DNA from: Pseudomonadota bacterium
GTDB lineage: Bacteria > Pseudomonadota > Alphaproteobacteria > Sphingomonadales > Sphingomonadaceae
NCBI GenBank assembly: GCA_023389105.1
Contig: JAEWEY010000004.1
Span: forward strand, 1-64,000
DNA length: 64,000 nt
Direction: 5' to 3'
Of this stretch, positions 25,373 to 33,928 are shown in pieces (the first letter of the stretch is position 1; each line of letters begins with the position of its first letter). Position numbers and translations under genes: made by a program. The notes beneath the pieces are model-generated. The model was not told the origin of the DNA and made no database searches. It saw only the letters and a list, made by a program, of their open reading frames with translations.

Positions 25373-26138
25373 ACTTGCCGTCGTCACCGGCGCGTCAAGC
25401 GGCATCGGGCTGGAGATTGCGAAGCTGGCCGCGCAGGACGGGTTTGACCTGATCGTCGCTGCGGATACCCCGTTCGTGGAAGCTGCGCCGGCATTCGAGG
25501 AGTTCGACGTCGGCGTCGACCAGATCGAAGCCGACCTGTCCTCGCAACAGGGAGTGCAGCAGCTGCTCGACATGATCGGCGACCGGCAGGTGGACGTGCT
25601 AGTCGCGAATGCTGGCCACGGGCTGGGACACGGCTTCCTCGATCAGGGGCCTGATGAATGGCAGCACGTGATCAACACCAACATCACGGGCACGCTGCTG
25701 CTGATTCAGCCGATCGTGCAGCGGATGGTCGAGCGCGGTGAGGGCAAGGTGCTGATCACCGGTTCCATCGCGGGCCACATCGCGGGCACGTTTCAGGCCG
25801 TTTACAATGGATCGAAGGCCTTTGTGGACAGCTTCGCCGCTGCACTCAACGAGGAGATCAAGGGCAGCGGTGTGACGATCACTTGCCTAAAGCCTGGCGC
25901 TACGGACACCAATTTCTTCCACCGCGCCGAGATGGAGGACACCAAGGTCGGTCAGGCCAAAAAGGATGATCCGGCGGACGTCGCGAAGGTTGGCTGGAAG
26001 GCGATGAAGAGCGGCGAACCCGCGGTGATCTACGGCCTCAAGAACAAGATGCAGGTCGCGGTGTCGGACGTGCTGCCTGATGCGCAGACCGCCAAAATCC
26101 ATCGCAAGCAGGCGGAGCCCGGAAGCGGTCTCGACTAG
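25359..26138 (+). CDS. SDR family oxidoreductase
   Basis: A 259-residue classical SDR: TGASSGIG Rossmann loop, NAG (VANAGHGLGHG), catalytic YNGSKAF and the PG motif LKPGATDTNFF. The ATG at 25359 follows AAGGAG with good spacing, and another ATG two codons upstream (25353) is possible. The start lies inside the preceding alcohol dehydrogenase gene, so the two are co-translated. It is close to the DltE/YdfG-like reductases; substrate not determined. Confidence 0.88.
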   Translation: MNQPKLAVVTGASSGIGLEIAKLAAQDGFDLIVAADTPFVEAAPAFEEFDVGVDQIEADLSSQQGVQQLLDMIGDRQVDVLVANAGHGLGHGFLDQGPDEWQHVINTNITGTLLLIQPIVQRMVERGEGKVLITGSIAGHIAGTFQAVYNGSKAFVDSFAAALNEEIKGSGVTITCLKPGATDTNFFHRAEMEDTKVGQAKKDDPADVAKVGWKAMKSGEPAVIYGLKNKMQVAVSDVLPDAQTAKIHRKQAEPGSGLD

Positions 26139-26141
26139 AGG

Positions 26142-27182
26142 CTAAACGCTGCCGACGAGCACGGCGCGGCAGCCGCGGTAGGCGCGGTCATATTCGACCG
26201 CGCTTTCGAGGCTTTGCGCCATCGCCGCGATCAGGCGCGTGCCAAGGCCAGTACCGCGCGGGCCCTCATCGGTCAGGCCGCAACCATCGTCCTCGACCTC
26301 GAGCATGAAGCGATCCGGTCGCGGCGCCGAAGCCTGCCCGAAGCGAACGCGGATCTCGCCGGGCTCGCCCTCGCCGTAAGCGTATTTGCAGGCGTTGGTG
26401 ACGAGCTCGGTCACGATGACGCCGAGCGACACGGCCTTGTCAGTCTTGAGCTTCAGCGGTTCCGCGTTGAGCAGAATCGTGCGTGGGTTGATCGGCGACG
26501 AAAGGGTCGCCTCCAGCTCCTCCACGATCGCGTTCAGATATTCGTCCATCGCGACGCTTTCGACGTCGCCCGATGTGTACAGGCGGCGGTGGACCTGCGC
26601 GATCGCCTGGATGCGGCGCTCGGTGTCCGCAAGCGCGGCCTTGGCGGCCGGATCGGTCAGGACGCGCGATTGCATCATGACCATGGTCGTGACCATCTGC
26701 AGCGAATTGGCGACGCGGTGATTGACCTCCCGTAGCAGGGCAGCAAGGCGCTCGTTGGCGGCGACAAGCTGCTGCTCGGCTTCTTCCTTCTGCCGACGAA
26801 GATGCTCGCGGTCGAGCGCGTGCTGGAAGGCCTGTTCGAGAAGATCGACGAAATCGTCGCCGACAGTCTTCACCACATAATCCGACGCACCTGCCTTCAG
26901 CGCGGCCACCGCGACCGAGCTCTCCTCGGAACCCGTGACGTAGATGACGGGTGGTGGCGCCGGGAGCTGCTTGAGCGCATTCAGCGTCGCCAGGCCATCC
27001 ATGCCGGGCATGTAATGGTCGACGGCAATTAGGTCGAACGCTTCGGCCTTTGCCAATTCAACGCCTTCAGCACCGCTTTCTGCGGTGACGACGTCGTGAC
27101 CACGCCGGCCCAGCAATTTCTGGACCAGCCGCCGGGTACCGGCATCGTCATCAATGTAAAGGATACGCCGGGGAGACTTCAT
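26142..27182 (-). CDS. Response regulator-histidine kinase hybrid (REC + HisKA_2/HWE-type)
   Basis: A 346-residue two-component protein. The N-terminal receiver domain has the phospho-acceptor Asp55 (LIAVDHYMPG), with the acidic pocket DDD at 11-13 and the lysine in DYVVKTV. A coiled coil (about 120-148) leads to an HisKA_2 kinase with phospho-His155 in LLREVNHRVANSLQMV and an ATPase domain (ELVTNACKYAYGEG; GTGLGTRL). This output kinase type is typical of alphaproteobacterial general-stress and light-responsive relays. It starts at the stop of the response-regulator gene (one shared base) and is the last of three genes. Confidence 0.88.
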   Translation of the reverse strand: MKSPRRILYIDDDAGTRRLVQKLLGRRGHDVVTAESGAEGVELAKAEAFDLIAVDHYMPGMDGLATLNALKQLPAPPPVIYVTGSEESSVAVAALKAGASDYVVKTVGDDFVDLLEQAFQHALDREHLRRQKEEAEQQLVAANERLAALLREVNHRVANSLQMVTTMVMMQSRVLTDPAAKAALADTERRIQAIAQVHRRLYTSGDVESVAMDEYLNAIVEELEATLSSPINPRTILLNAEPLKLKTDKAVSLGVIVTELVTNACKYAYGEGEPGEIRVRFGQASAPRPDRFMLEVEDDGCGLTDEGPRGTGLGTRLIAAMAQSLESAVEYDRAYRGCRAVLVGSV

Positions 27183-27622
27183 CAGCCGGCGTTATCCGGA
27201 ACCTGGATCACCGACAGGAACAAGCCGAGCTGGCGGATGGCGTCCGCGAAGCTTTCGTAGTTCACCGGCTTCGTGATGTAGACGTTGCAGCCAAGGTCGT
27301 AGCAGCGCTGGATCTCGATCTTGTCGTCGGTGGTGGTCAGGACGACTACCGGCACGCGATGGAGCTTCTCGTCGCGCTTGATCTTGGCGAGGATTTCCGT
27401 GCCGCTCATGTCCGGCAGGTTGAGGTCCAGCAGGACAAGCGCGGGTCCGTTGTGCGCCGGTCCTTCGGGCGAATTGAACAGATATTCGAGTGCCTCCGTC
27501 CCATTCAGGAAATGACGCAGGTCATTCGAGATGCCCGCACGGCGGATGTTCTTCTCGATAAGGCGCGCATGGCCCTCGTCATCTTCGATCATGACGATGC
27601 CGACGGGTTGCTGAGCGTTCAC
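27182..27622 (-). CDS. Single-domain response regulator (Rcp1-like)
   Basis: A 146-residue stand-alone receiver. It has the acidic pair EDDEG near residue 13, phospho-acceptor Asp66 in ALVLLDLNLPDMSG, and the conserved lysine in ITKPVNYESF. There is no output domain. The spacing and the NLPDMSG motif are like Rcp1 family regulators paired with phytochrome-type kinases. The gene starts inside the stop of the upstream histidine kinase (ATGA) and is followed directly by the REC-kinase hybrid, so it probably shuttles phosphate between the two. Confidence 0.9.
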   Translation of the reverse strand: MNAQQPVGIVMIEDDEGHARLIEKNIRRAGISNDLRHFLNGTEALEYLFNSPEGPAHNGPALVLLDLNLPDMSGTEILAKIKRDEKLHRVPVVVLTTTDDKIEIQRCYDLGCNVYITKPVNYESFADAIRQLGLFLSVIQVPDNAG

Positions 27623-29115
27623 TGATCGCTTCCTTCTTTTGCGTAAGTGATTGGCAGATCGACAATAAATGTCGAGCCTTCATCGAGCGCGGACCGTATC
27701 GTTACGGTACCGCCAAGGCGGTAGGCAAGCGCACGGACGTGGGCAAGGCCGATGCCTTCGCCTCGTTGGTCCTGCGCACCGGACCGTCGGAAAAGCTCGA
27801 AAATGCGCTCGTGATCATTGGGATCGACGCCGCGGCCATTGTCCTCGACCTCGAAGATTGCCCGTTTGCCGGACCGCTGACCGCGAACCTTGATGCGGCC
27901 GGGGACGCCGGGTTTCAGATATTTGGTCGCGTTCTCGATCAGGTTCTGGAAGATCTGCTCGACCGCCAGACGATCGTGGTGAAGGTCGGGCAGGGCGCCC
28001 TGGACTTCCACCGTGGCCGACCGCTCGTCCATTTGCGTTGCGAGGCTGTTGACGATGTCGTCGACGACCCGCCGCATGTCGAGATGCTCAGGAGATAGTA
28101 CGCGCCGGCCCTGCCGGGACAGGTTGAGGATGGCGTTGATCAGCCGGTCCATCTTCTCGGTCGACGAGCGGATAAACCCGATCGCCTCCGGCAGATCCTC
28201 GCGTGCATAGCGCGCTTCGGTGGTCAAGAGCTGCGGCGCTTCGGCTTCGGCACGGTCGAGCAAGTTGCCGACCGCCTTGTTCGCGGCTTCGAGCTCGGCG
28301 GTAAAACCCATCACGTTGACCAGCGGCGAGCGAAGGTCGTGACTGACGATATAGGCGAACCGCTGGATCTCGTCGTTGGCGCGCTGCAGGTCGGCGGTGC
28401 GTTCCGAGACGGCGGCCTCGAGGTCCGTGTTGAGCAAATGAAGGCGATCGCGCGTGGCCGTGAGGTCGAGCGTGTAGCGGCGCACGAGCCAGTAGGTCGC
28501 CGCGCCGACGAGCAGCAGCAAGAGGCCGGTGACGGCTAAGATGATCGAAAATTGGGTGCGGCGGCTGCTTTCGACCGACTGGCGCCAGTCGAGCAGGCGC
28601 AATTCCTCGTCGCGCACGGCCTTTTCGAGGTCGCGGATCTGATCGATCTGACGGATCTTCACGCGCTCGACGAACTCCGCGCGGGCGCTTTCGAGCTGGC
28701 CCGCTTCCGCGCGGGCCATCATGTCGGTGGTGGTCGCGACCTGATCTTCAATCTTGGCGCGTAGTATCTTCAACGTCGCTTGCTGGCGCTGGTTATCGCT
28801 GGTGATCGACCGCAGCCGATCGAGGCGCGCCGGTATCTGGGATGCATAGCGACGCCGCGTCTCCGACCGGATGGGGCTGGGCGAGAGCAGGTAGCCGCGT
28901 GTCGCGGTTTCAACGCGCTCAATGGCGAGTGACAGGGCGTCCAGCTCATCAATGACCTGATACGTATGGCGGACCGCCATGGTCGCGCGCTGGTTGCTGA
29001 TGGCGCTGGCGATGGTGACGGCGAAGGCGATCAGCAACAGGCTGAAGCCGACGATCATGGCCAGCAGCGCCAGCTGGTTGAAGCGCCGCGTGTCGAGGCG
29101 CAGGTCGATCGGCAT
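27619..29115 (-). CDS. Membrane sensor histidine kinase with CHASE3 domain
   Basis: A 498-residue sensor kinase. Two transmembrane helices at about 14-38 and 189-212 flank a CHASE3-type periplasmic domain. A coiled coil precedes a HisKA domain with phospho-His259 in YIVSHDLRSPLVNVMGF and an HATPase domain with the N box (NLIENATKYL) and G boxes (DNGRGVD; GEGIGLAHV). A longer frame begins at a TTG at 29175; I use the ATG at 29115. It is the first gene of a three-gene relay with overlapping stops and starts. The stimulus is unknown. Confidence 0.88.
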   Translation of the reverse strand: MPIDLRLDTRRFNQLALLAMIVGFSLLLIAFAVTIASAISNQRATMAVRHTYQVIDELDALSLAIERVETATRGYLLSPSPIRSETRRRYASQIPARLDRLRSITSDNQRQQATLKILRAKIEDQVATTTDMMARAEAGQLESARAEFVERVKIRQIDQIRDLEKAVRDEELRLLDWRQSVESSRRTQFSIILAVTGLLLLLVGAATYWLVRRYTLDLTATRDRLHLLNTDLEAAVSERTADLQRANDEIQRFAYIVSHDLRSPLVNVMGFTAELEAANKAVGNLLDRAEAEAPQLLTTEARYAREDLPEAIGFIRSSTEKMDRLINAILNLSRQGRRVLSPEHLDMRRVVDDIVNSLATQMDERSATVEVQGALPDLHHDRLAVEQIFQNLIENATKYLKPGVPGRIKVRGQRSGKRAIFEVEDNGRGVDPNDHERIFELFRRSGAQDQRGEGIGLAHVRALAYRLGGTVTIRSALDEGSTFIVDLPITYAKEGSDQ

Positions 29116-29184
29116 TAGCTTGTGGAACTCCCCGCGCTTGATGCGTGCCCTAATCGGACGGGCTCCGGGCAGCAATAGCGGGTG

Positions 29185-29892
29185 TCAGACCTCGATCAGC
29201 GCATAGGGACGGCCGAATTTAGGACGCACCACGAACTGCGCGCAGTTGTAGACCGGCTTCCCAAGCGGCGTGCGGCCTTCATAGGTACCGTGATGGGCGT
29301 GGCCGTGGACGACCGCCTTCACGTGGTCAAAGCGGTCGATCGGCTCGGCGAGGCGCTGAGATCCGAGATATTGGAAGATCTCTGCGGGCTCGCCGTCGAG
29401 TGTGTCGGGGACGGGGGAATAATGGAGCACCGCGACGCTACGGTCGGTGCGGATGGTGCGAAGCGCGTTTTCCAGCTTGCGCGCTTCCTTTTGCGCTTCG
29501 TCCACGAAGGCCTTCACGATGGGTTCGCCGAACGGTGCGAGCTCGCCGCGGCCGTATCCGCCGAGGAAGCCCTTCACGCCCGCAAAACCGACGCCGTCGA
29601 TTTCGTGCGCTTGTTCATCGAGCAAGGTCATGCCGCCTTCGCACAGGATCTCGGCGACTTTTTCAGGCTGGCCGCATTCGTAGTCGTGATTGCCGAGGAC
29701 GCCGAGGACAGGGACCGCGCACGACTTGATGTCGTCGGCAAGGATTTCAGCCTCGCGCGTCTTGCCGAAATTGGTGAGGTCACCGCACAGCAAGAGCACG
29801 TCCGCGTGATTGGAAATCTCCACGAACATGTCACGATAAGGAGCTTCGTCCGTCTCCTGGACGTGCAGGTCGCCGATTGCCGCTACACGCAT
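29185..29892 (-). CDS. Metallophosphoesterase family protein
   Basis: A 235-residue calcineurin-like phosphoesterase with the full metal-binding set: GDLH at 7-10, CGDLTNFG around 37, GNHDYE at 67-72 and a C-terminal GHAHHG. The sequence is compact and cytoplasmic. It lies 3 bases after the nucleotidyltransferase gene on the same strand, so they form a two-gene operon. Substrate (nucleotide, nucleic acid or phosphoprotein) cannot be deduced. Confidence 0.88.
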   Translation of the reverse strand: MRVAAIGDLHVQETDEAPYRDMFVEISNHADVLLLCGDLTNFGKTREAEILADDIKSCAVPVLGVLGNHDYECGQPEKVAEILCEGGMTLLDEQAHEIDGVGFAGVKGFLGGYGRGELAPFGEPIVKAFVDEAQKEARKLENALRTIRTDRSVAVLHYSPVPDTLDGEPAEIFQYLGSQRLAEPIDRFDHVKAVVHGHAHHGTYEGRTPLGKPVYNCAQFVVRPKFGRPYALIEV

Positions 29893-29895
29893 GAT

Positions 29896-30675
29896 CTATC
29901 CGTATTGTTCTTCGAGATTGCCGACCGCCTCGGAAAAGCCCCACTTCTCGACGTCCATCGCATAATCGCGCGGCGAGAAAATGCGGCCGCGGCAGACCTT
30001 CTTGCCCGGCCCCTTGACGTCAGACTGGTCGCGCAGGCGTTCGAGCAACTCGTCCATCAGCCATTTCGGGATGACGTTGCGCTCGCTGGGATAGACGAAG
30101 CGGAAATTGAGAAGTGCAATCAGCAGCACTTCCCAATAAAGCTCCATGTGACTGAGCAACTGCTTCCAGTCGATCGCCTCATGACATTTGAGGATCATGT
30201 GCGCGACGTCGGCCATGTCGTATCGGTGATGGTCCTGGACGAAGATTTTCGACCAGATGAACTGCGTAACCGGCACGAGCTTTACCTTGGCGCCAAACAG
30301 CTCCGTCTCCGGCGCGTTGACGAACCATTCGTCGGTGACGTGCGTTGTGACCGTCGGCATGTTGGTAATGACGTCGACGAACAGCTCCCCGCGGGTGATG
30401 CGGCTGAGCCAGCGCTCGTCGACGATCTCAACGTCGAAGCCGTGCGCTTTGCAGTAGTGGAGCATCTTGAGGGCATCGCCGGCCTTGGCGAAGACGTCGA
30501 CGTCTTTGGTTGGTCGATCGAGGCCGGTGTAGCTCGCCAGCGCATAGGTGCCGGACACCAGGAACGGGATGCCCGAGGCCGACAGAAGCTGAAGCACTTC
30601 CGAATAGAAGGCCTCGGCCGCGGGCGGCGGCGTGATGAGCGGCGGCTTGCGCTCGAGCGTATGCACATTGTCCAC
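29896..30675 (-). CDS. Nucleotidyltransferase-fold protein
   Basis: A 259-residue protein. Residues about 25-110 show the minimal nucleotidyltransferase signature: a GT motif (SGTYALASYTGLDRPTKDVDVF, Gly42) followed by the metal pair Asp58 and Asp60. A helical domain with WKQLLSHMELYWEVLLIALLNFRF follows. It is close to the AbiEii/MNT-like superfamily that includes toxins, antitoxins and repair enzymes, but it is not obviously one of the named families. It is encoded upstream of, and 3 bases from, the metallophosphoesterase gene. Function unknown. Confidence 0.7.
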   Translation of the reverse strand: MDNVHTLERKPPLITPPPAAEAFYSEVLQLLSASGIPFLVSGTYALASYTGLDRPTKDVDVFAKAGDALKMLHYCKAHGFDVEIVDERWLSRITRGELFVDVITNMPTVTTHVTDEWFVNAPETELFGAKVKLVPVTQFIWSKIFVQDHHRYDMADVAHMILKCHEAIDWKQLLSHMELYWEVLLIALLNFRFVYPSERNVIPKWLMDELLERLRDQSDVKGPGKKVCRGRIFSPRDYAMDVEKWGFSEAVGNLEEQYG

Positions 30676-30823
30676 GCGCTCTGAACGGAGGGGATGAGGA
30701 GCGGGTTCCGCCTAGCGGCGTGTTCACTTTCATCCCATTGCCGCGCGGTGTAAGAGGCAGCCGTTCCGCTGAGTGCTGCGGGCAGGCGTACAGACGCGGG
30801 GGCGCTGTATGATCGATGGGCTT

Positions 30824-30848
30824 ATTGGGCGCGCGAGGCGCGCCCAAT
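30824..30848 (+). promoter_or_regulatory. Perfect 10-bp hairpin enclosing the start codon of the MBOAT gene
   Basis: ATTGGGCGCG at 30824-30833 and CGCGCCCAAT at 30839-30848 are perfect inverted copies with a 5-base loop. The ATG of the next gene is at 30847-30849, so its first two bases lie in the right arm. GAGG, the only Shine-Dalgarno-like sequence, falls at 30835-30838 in the loop. This could regulate translation initiation. Confidence 0.45.
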
Positions 30849-32268
30849 GATCTTCAATTCGCTGACCTTCGTGGTCTTCTTCGCGATCGTGATGGCGATG
30901 CATCACGCGCCGCTGTTTTCGTGGCACCAGAAGAAGATTAACCTGCTGATCGCGTCGTACCTGTTCTACGCCGCGTGGAACCCGCCGTTCGTGGTGCTGC
31001 TGTGGATCTCGACCGTCGTCGACTGGTGGGCCGCGCAGTGGATGGTGCGCGCCAAGCACGAACGCACGCGCAAGCTGTGGATGGTGACGAGCGTGGTCGT
31101 GAACCTCGGCATGCTCGGCTACTTCAAATATGGCGGCTTCCTGCTCGAAAATTTCGTCGAACTGATGAAGGCGGTCGGCGTCGCCTACCAACCGCCGAAG
31201 TGGGACATTGTCCTGCCGGTCGGCATTAGTTTCTATACGTTCGCGACTTTGTCCTACACGCTGGACGTCTATCTGCGACGGGCGAAGCCGGCGGCGCATT
31301 TCCTCGATTACGCCCTCTTCGTGACCTTCTTCCCGCACCTGGTAGCGGGGCCAATCATGCGGCCGACCGAACTGGTCCCGCAGTTCGAGCGGCAGCCGAA
31401 GACGAGCCTGCACCAGATTTATTTCGGGCTGGCGCTGATCACCCTTGGGCTGTTCCAGAAGGTTGTGCTGGCCGACGGCTTTCTCGCGCCCGTCGTCGAG
31501 AAGGTTTACGATGCGCGCGAAGGCGTGCCGATGGCGCTCGATGCCTGGGTCGCGACGCTAGCGTTCAGCGGGCAGATCTTCTGCGACTTCGCCGGCTATT
31601 CGAGCACCGCGATCGGCGTCGCCATGTGCCTGGGCTTCGCCATGCCGGACAACTTCCGCTTCCCTTATGCGGCGGTCGGTTTTTCGGACTTCTGGCGGCG
31701 CTGGCACATCACCTTGTCGTCCTGGCTGCGCGACTATCTTTACATCCCGCTGGGCGGCAACCGGCACGGGCCCGCGCGCACCTATACCGCGCTGATGGGC
31801 ACGATGCTGCTTGGCGGCCTTTGGCACGGCGCGTCGTGGACGTTCGTCGTCTGGGGCGGGTTGCACGGCACCTATCTGGCAATCGAGCGCTGGCTGCGGT
31901 CGCGGTTCGGCGGGTGGCGGCCGGGGGCGCTGGCAATCGTCGGGCTGGGGCTGCTGACCTATTTGCTGGTCAACATCACCTGGGTGTTCTTCCGAGCCAA
32001 GAACTTCACGATCGCCTCGACCATGTTGCAATCGATGGCCGGTATGGCGGCGAAGCCGGTGCCGATGATCGCGCTGCTGCCGATGATCTATGCTGTCGTC
32101 ATCGTGACCGCCATCGTCGGCACGCACTGGGCGATGCGCGACAAGACGCTGGAGATTGCGGTCGAGCGGACGCCGTCATGGGTTGTCGGCGGTCTGCTCG
32201 GGCTGATGGCCATCGCCATCGTTGCTGAACAGGGGAAGGGCAGTGCCTTCATCTACTTCCAGTTCTGA
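30847..32268 (+). CDS. MBOAT family O-acyltransferase (AlgI/DltB-like)
   Basis: A 473-residue polytopic membrane protein of the MBOAT superfamily. The start MIFNSLTFVVFFAIVM and motifs YTLDVYLRRAKPA, FPHLVAGPIMRP, NFRFPYAAVGFSDFWRRWHITLS and LGGLWHGASWTFVVWGG (with the invariant His of the family in GLWHGAS) are typical of AlgI-like enzymes that add acetyl groups to extracellular polysaccharide. The downstream gene begins inside its 3' end, giving an AlgI/AlgJ-style pair. The acceptor polymer is unknown. Confidence 0.9.
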   Translation: MIFNSLTFVVFFAIVMAMHHAPLFSWHQKKINLLIASYLFYAAWNPPFVVLLWISTVVDWWAAQWMVRAKHERTRKLWMVTSVVVNLGMLGYFKYGGFLLENFVELMKAVGVAYQPPKWDIVLPVGISFYTFATLSYTLDVYLRRAKPAAHFLDYALFVTFFPHLVAGPIMRPTELVPQFERQPKTSLHQIYFGLALITLGLFQKVVLADGFLAPVVEKVYDAREGVPMALDAWVATLAFSGQIFCDFAGYSSTAIGVAMCLGFAMPDNFRFPYAAVGFSDFWRRWHITLSSWLRDYLYIPLGGNRHGPARTYTALMGTMLLGGLWHGASWTFVVWGGLHGTYLAIERWLRSRFGGWRPGALAIVGLGLLTYLLVNITWVFFRAKNFTIASTMLQSMAGMAAKPVPMIALLPMIYAVVIVTAIVGTHWAMRDKTLEIAVERTPSWVVGGLLGLMAIAIVAEQGKGSAFIYFQF

Positions 32269-33430
32269 ACCGCCCAAGGGCGTCCTCCGCCGCGAAGGCG
32301 CCCTGCCCGCGGGGCTGCGGCTGACCGCGTCGGATCGGCCAGGTGAAGCGCAGCCGGTGCCGACGCGCGATGTGCCGCGCCATCCGTGGGGCGGCATCGC
32401 CCTGTCTGCGCTGATCATTCTGGCGGTCGGCGTTACGGCGATCGAGGTGAATGCGCGGCGGATCGGCCTGCATGCCGGCGATATCGACAATAGCGAAGTC
32501 GAGTGGGTCAAGGAGCGTGCCCGTTCCGAAGGCGCAGCGGTCGCAATCGTCGGAGATTCGCGCATCCTGTTCGACACCGACTTGGCGCGGTTCGAGCGGC
32601 TGACGGGCGTGCGCCCGGTCCAGTTGGCCATTCACGGCACGTCGGCGCTGACCTTGCTGGAGGACGTTGCCAGCAACGAGAATTTCCGCGGCCTGCTGAT
32701 CGTCGGTCTGGCCGACACGATGTTCTTCCAGCCGTTCGACGGCTACGGCGGCTACGTCCGCCATCGCAATGACTTCAAGTCGCCGTCGGGGCATATTGGA
32801 ATAGAGATCGATCACTTTCTGCAGCGCCGGCTGGCGTTCCTGGATTCCAACTACCGCCTCAGCGTCCTTGCTCACCGTCTGGACCCCGACTTCCGCAAGG
32901 GCGTCGAGGGACCGAAGGATGACATCTGGAAGATCCAGGAGGTCGGCGAGCGCCGGCAGACCTGGATGTGGAACCGGATCGAGCAGCCGGGGCCGTTACA
33001 GGATCACGCGCGCTGGGCGTGGAAGGGGTTCAAGGAGAAGTTTCCCTTCACGCCGCAACTGATTGCCAAAGGGCAGGCGCGGGCGAAGATCGCCGTCGAC
33101 AAGATCCGAGCGAGGGGTGGGGAGGTCGTATTCGTGCGGCCGCCGTCCGGGCCGCAGCTGCGGGTCAACGAAGAGGCGCAGGTGCCCAAAGCGAAGGGCT
33201 GGGACGTGCTGTTGCGAAACACGCACAGCGTCGGCGTTCACATCGACGACCTTCCCGCGAGCGTGCAGAATTTAACGCTGCCAGAATATTCCCACCTCAC
33301 GCGTGAATGTTCGGTAGTGTTTACCGACGCTTATGTCCGGCGGCTGACCGAGCTCACGCACCGGCTCAGGTTGCGGGCGGATGCACCACCGCCGCTCAAT
33401 CGGGCAAACTGCGTCGCTCCATCAGGCTGA
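32243..33430 (+). CDS. Membrane-anchored protein with SGNH-like GDSR motif, MBOAT partner
   Basis: A 395-residue protein. One transmembrane helix at about 48-65 (GIALSALIILAVGVTAIEV) is followed by a periplasmic domain beginning IVGDSRILFDTDL at about 100, like the first block of SGNH/GDSL-type acyltransferases or esterases. It could act as the periplasmic acyl carrier partner of the MBOAT protein, comparable to AlgJ/AlgX. Other SGNH blocks are not obvious, so the assignment is weak. The start is the GTG at 32243, with AGGGGAAGGG just upstream; the TTG at 32222 is less likely. It overlaps the MBOAT gene by 26 bases and converges on argR with 9 bases of overlap. Confidence 0.7.
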   Translation: MPSSTSSSEPPKGVLRREGALPAGLRLTASDRPGEAQPVPTRDVPRHPWGGIALSALIILAVGVTAIEVNARRIGLHAGDIDNSEVEWVKERARSEGAAVAIVGDSRILFDTDLARFERLTGVRPVQLAIHGTSALTLLEDVASNENFRGLLIVGLADTMFFQPFDGYGGYVRHRNDFKSPSGHIGIEIDHFLQRRLAFLDSNYRLSVLAHRLDPDFRKGVEGPKDDIWKIQEVGERRQTWMWNRIEQPGPLQDHARWAWKGFKEKFPFTPQLIAKGQARAKIAVDKIRARGGEVVFVRPPSGPQLRVNEEAQVPKAKGWDVLLRNTHSVGVHIDDLPASVQNLTLPEYSHLTRECSVVFTDAYVRRLTELTHRLRLRADAPPPLNRANCVAPSG

Positions 33431-33874
33431 TGCGGCGCGCAGTTCCGCTGTCAGGCTAGCCGCGGCGGCGGTGGTCGCGCAGGCAATGAAGATGGTATCG
33501 TCGCCGCAGATTGTGCCGACGATATGATCCAGACCGGCCTCGTCGAGCACGACACCCACGAGGTGCGCCGATCCGGGCGGGGTCCTGATGACGACGAGAT
33601 TGCCGGCCGGCTCGACCGAACGGACGAAGTCGCGGAAAACGGTGGCGAGGCGCGTGCCGGCTCCCCGTGCTTCGTCAGGAAGGGCATAGGCCAGCCGACC
33701 ATCACGGCGGACGCGAACGGCGCCGATCTGGTCGAGATCGCGCGAGATGGTCGCCTGCGTGACGCTGAAACCCAGCCCGGCCATTTGCTCGCACAGTTCA
33801 TCCTGACTGGCGCGCGGGCCGGAACGGATTACATCCGCAAGCGCTTTCTGACGACGTTCCTTCAACTCGGTCAT
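33422..33874 (-). CDS. argR: Arginine repressor ArgR
   Basis: ArgR represses arginine biosynthesis when arginine is bound. The 150-residue protein has the N-terminal winged helix (ASQDELCEQMAGLGFSVTQATISRDLDQIGAVRV) and the C-terminal hexamerisation/arginine-binding domain (PGSAHLVGVVLDEAGLDHIVGTICGDDTIFI). It is divergent from argC, and ARG-box-like palindromes fill the spacer. The frame also has an ATG at 33889 (MHIHAM); I favour 33874 because the first box would otherwise lie in the coding sequence. No strong Shine-Dalgarno supports either. It overlaps the stop of the gene at 32243. Confidence 0.92.
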   Translation of the reverse strand: MTELKERRQKALADVIRSGPRASQDELCEQMAGLGFSVTQATISRDLDQIGAVRVRRDGRLAYALPDEARGAGTRLATVFRDFVRSVEPAGNLVVIRTPPGSAHLVGVVLDEAGLDHIVGTICGDDTIFIACATTAAAASLTAELRAASA

Positions 33875-33920
33875 CGCATGAATATGCATTGGGTTGCATA
33901 AATATGCAATCGCGTGAATA
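33875..33920. promoter_or_regulatory. Tandem ARG-box-like ArgR operators between argR and argC
   Basis: TGCATAAATATGCA at 33895-33908 is a perfect palindrome around two A. CGCATGAATATGCA at 33875-33888 matches it at 12 of 14 bases with the same reading phase, 20 bases away, and a half site TGAATA lies at 33915. Two 18-bp boxes about 20 bases apart is the geometry of ArgR hexamer sites. Confidence 0.7.
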
Positions 33921-33928
33921 GGGACCGA

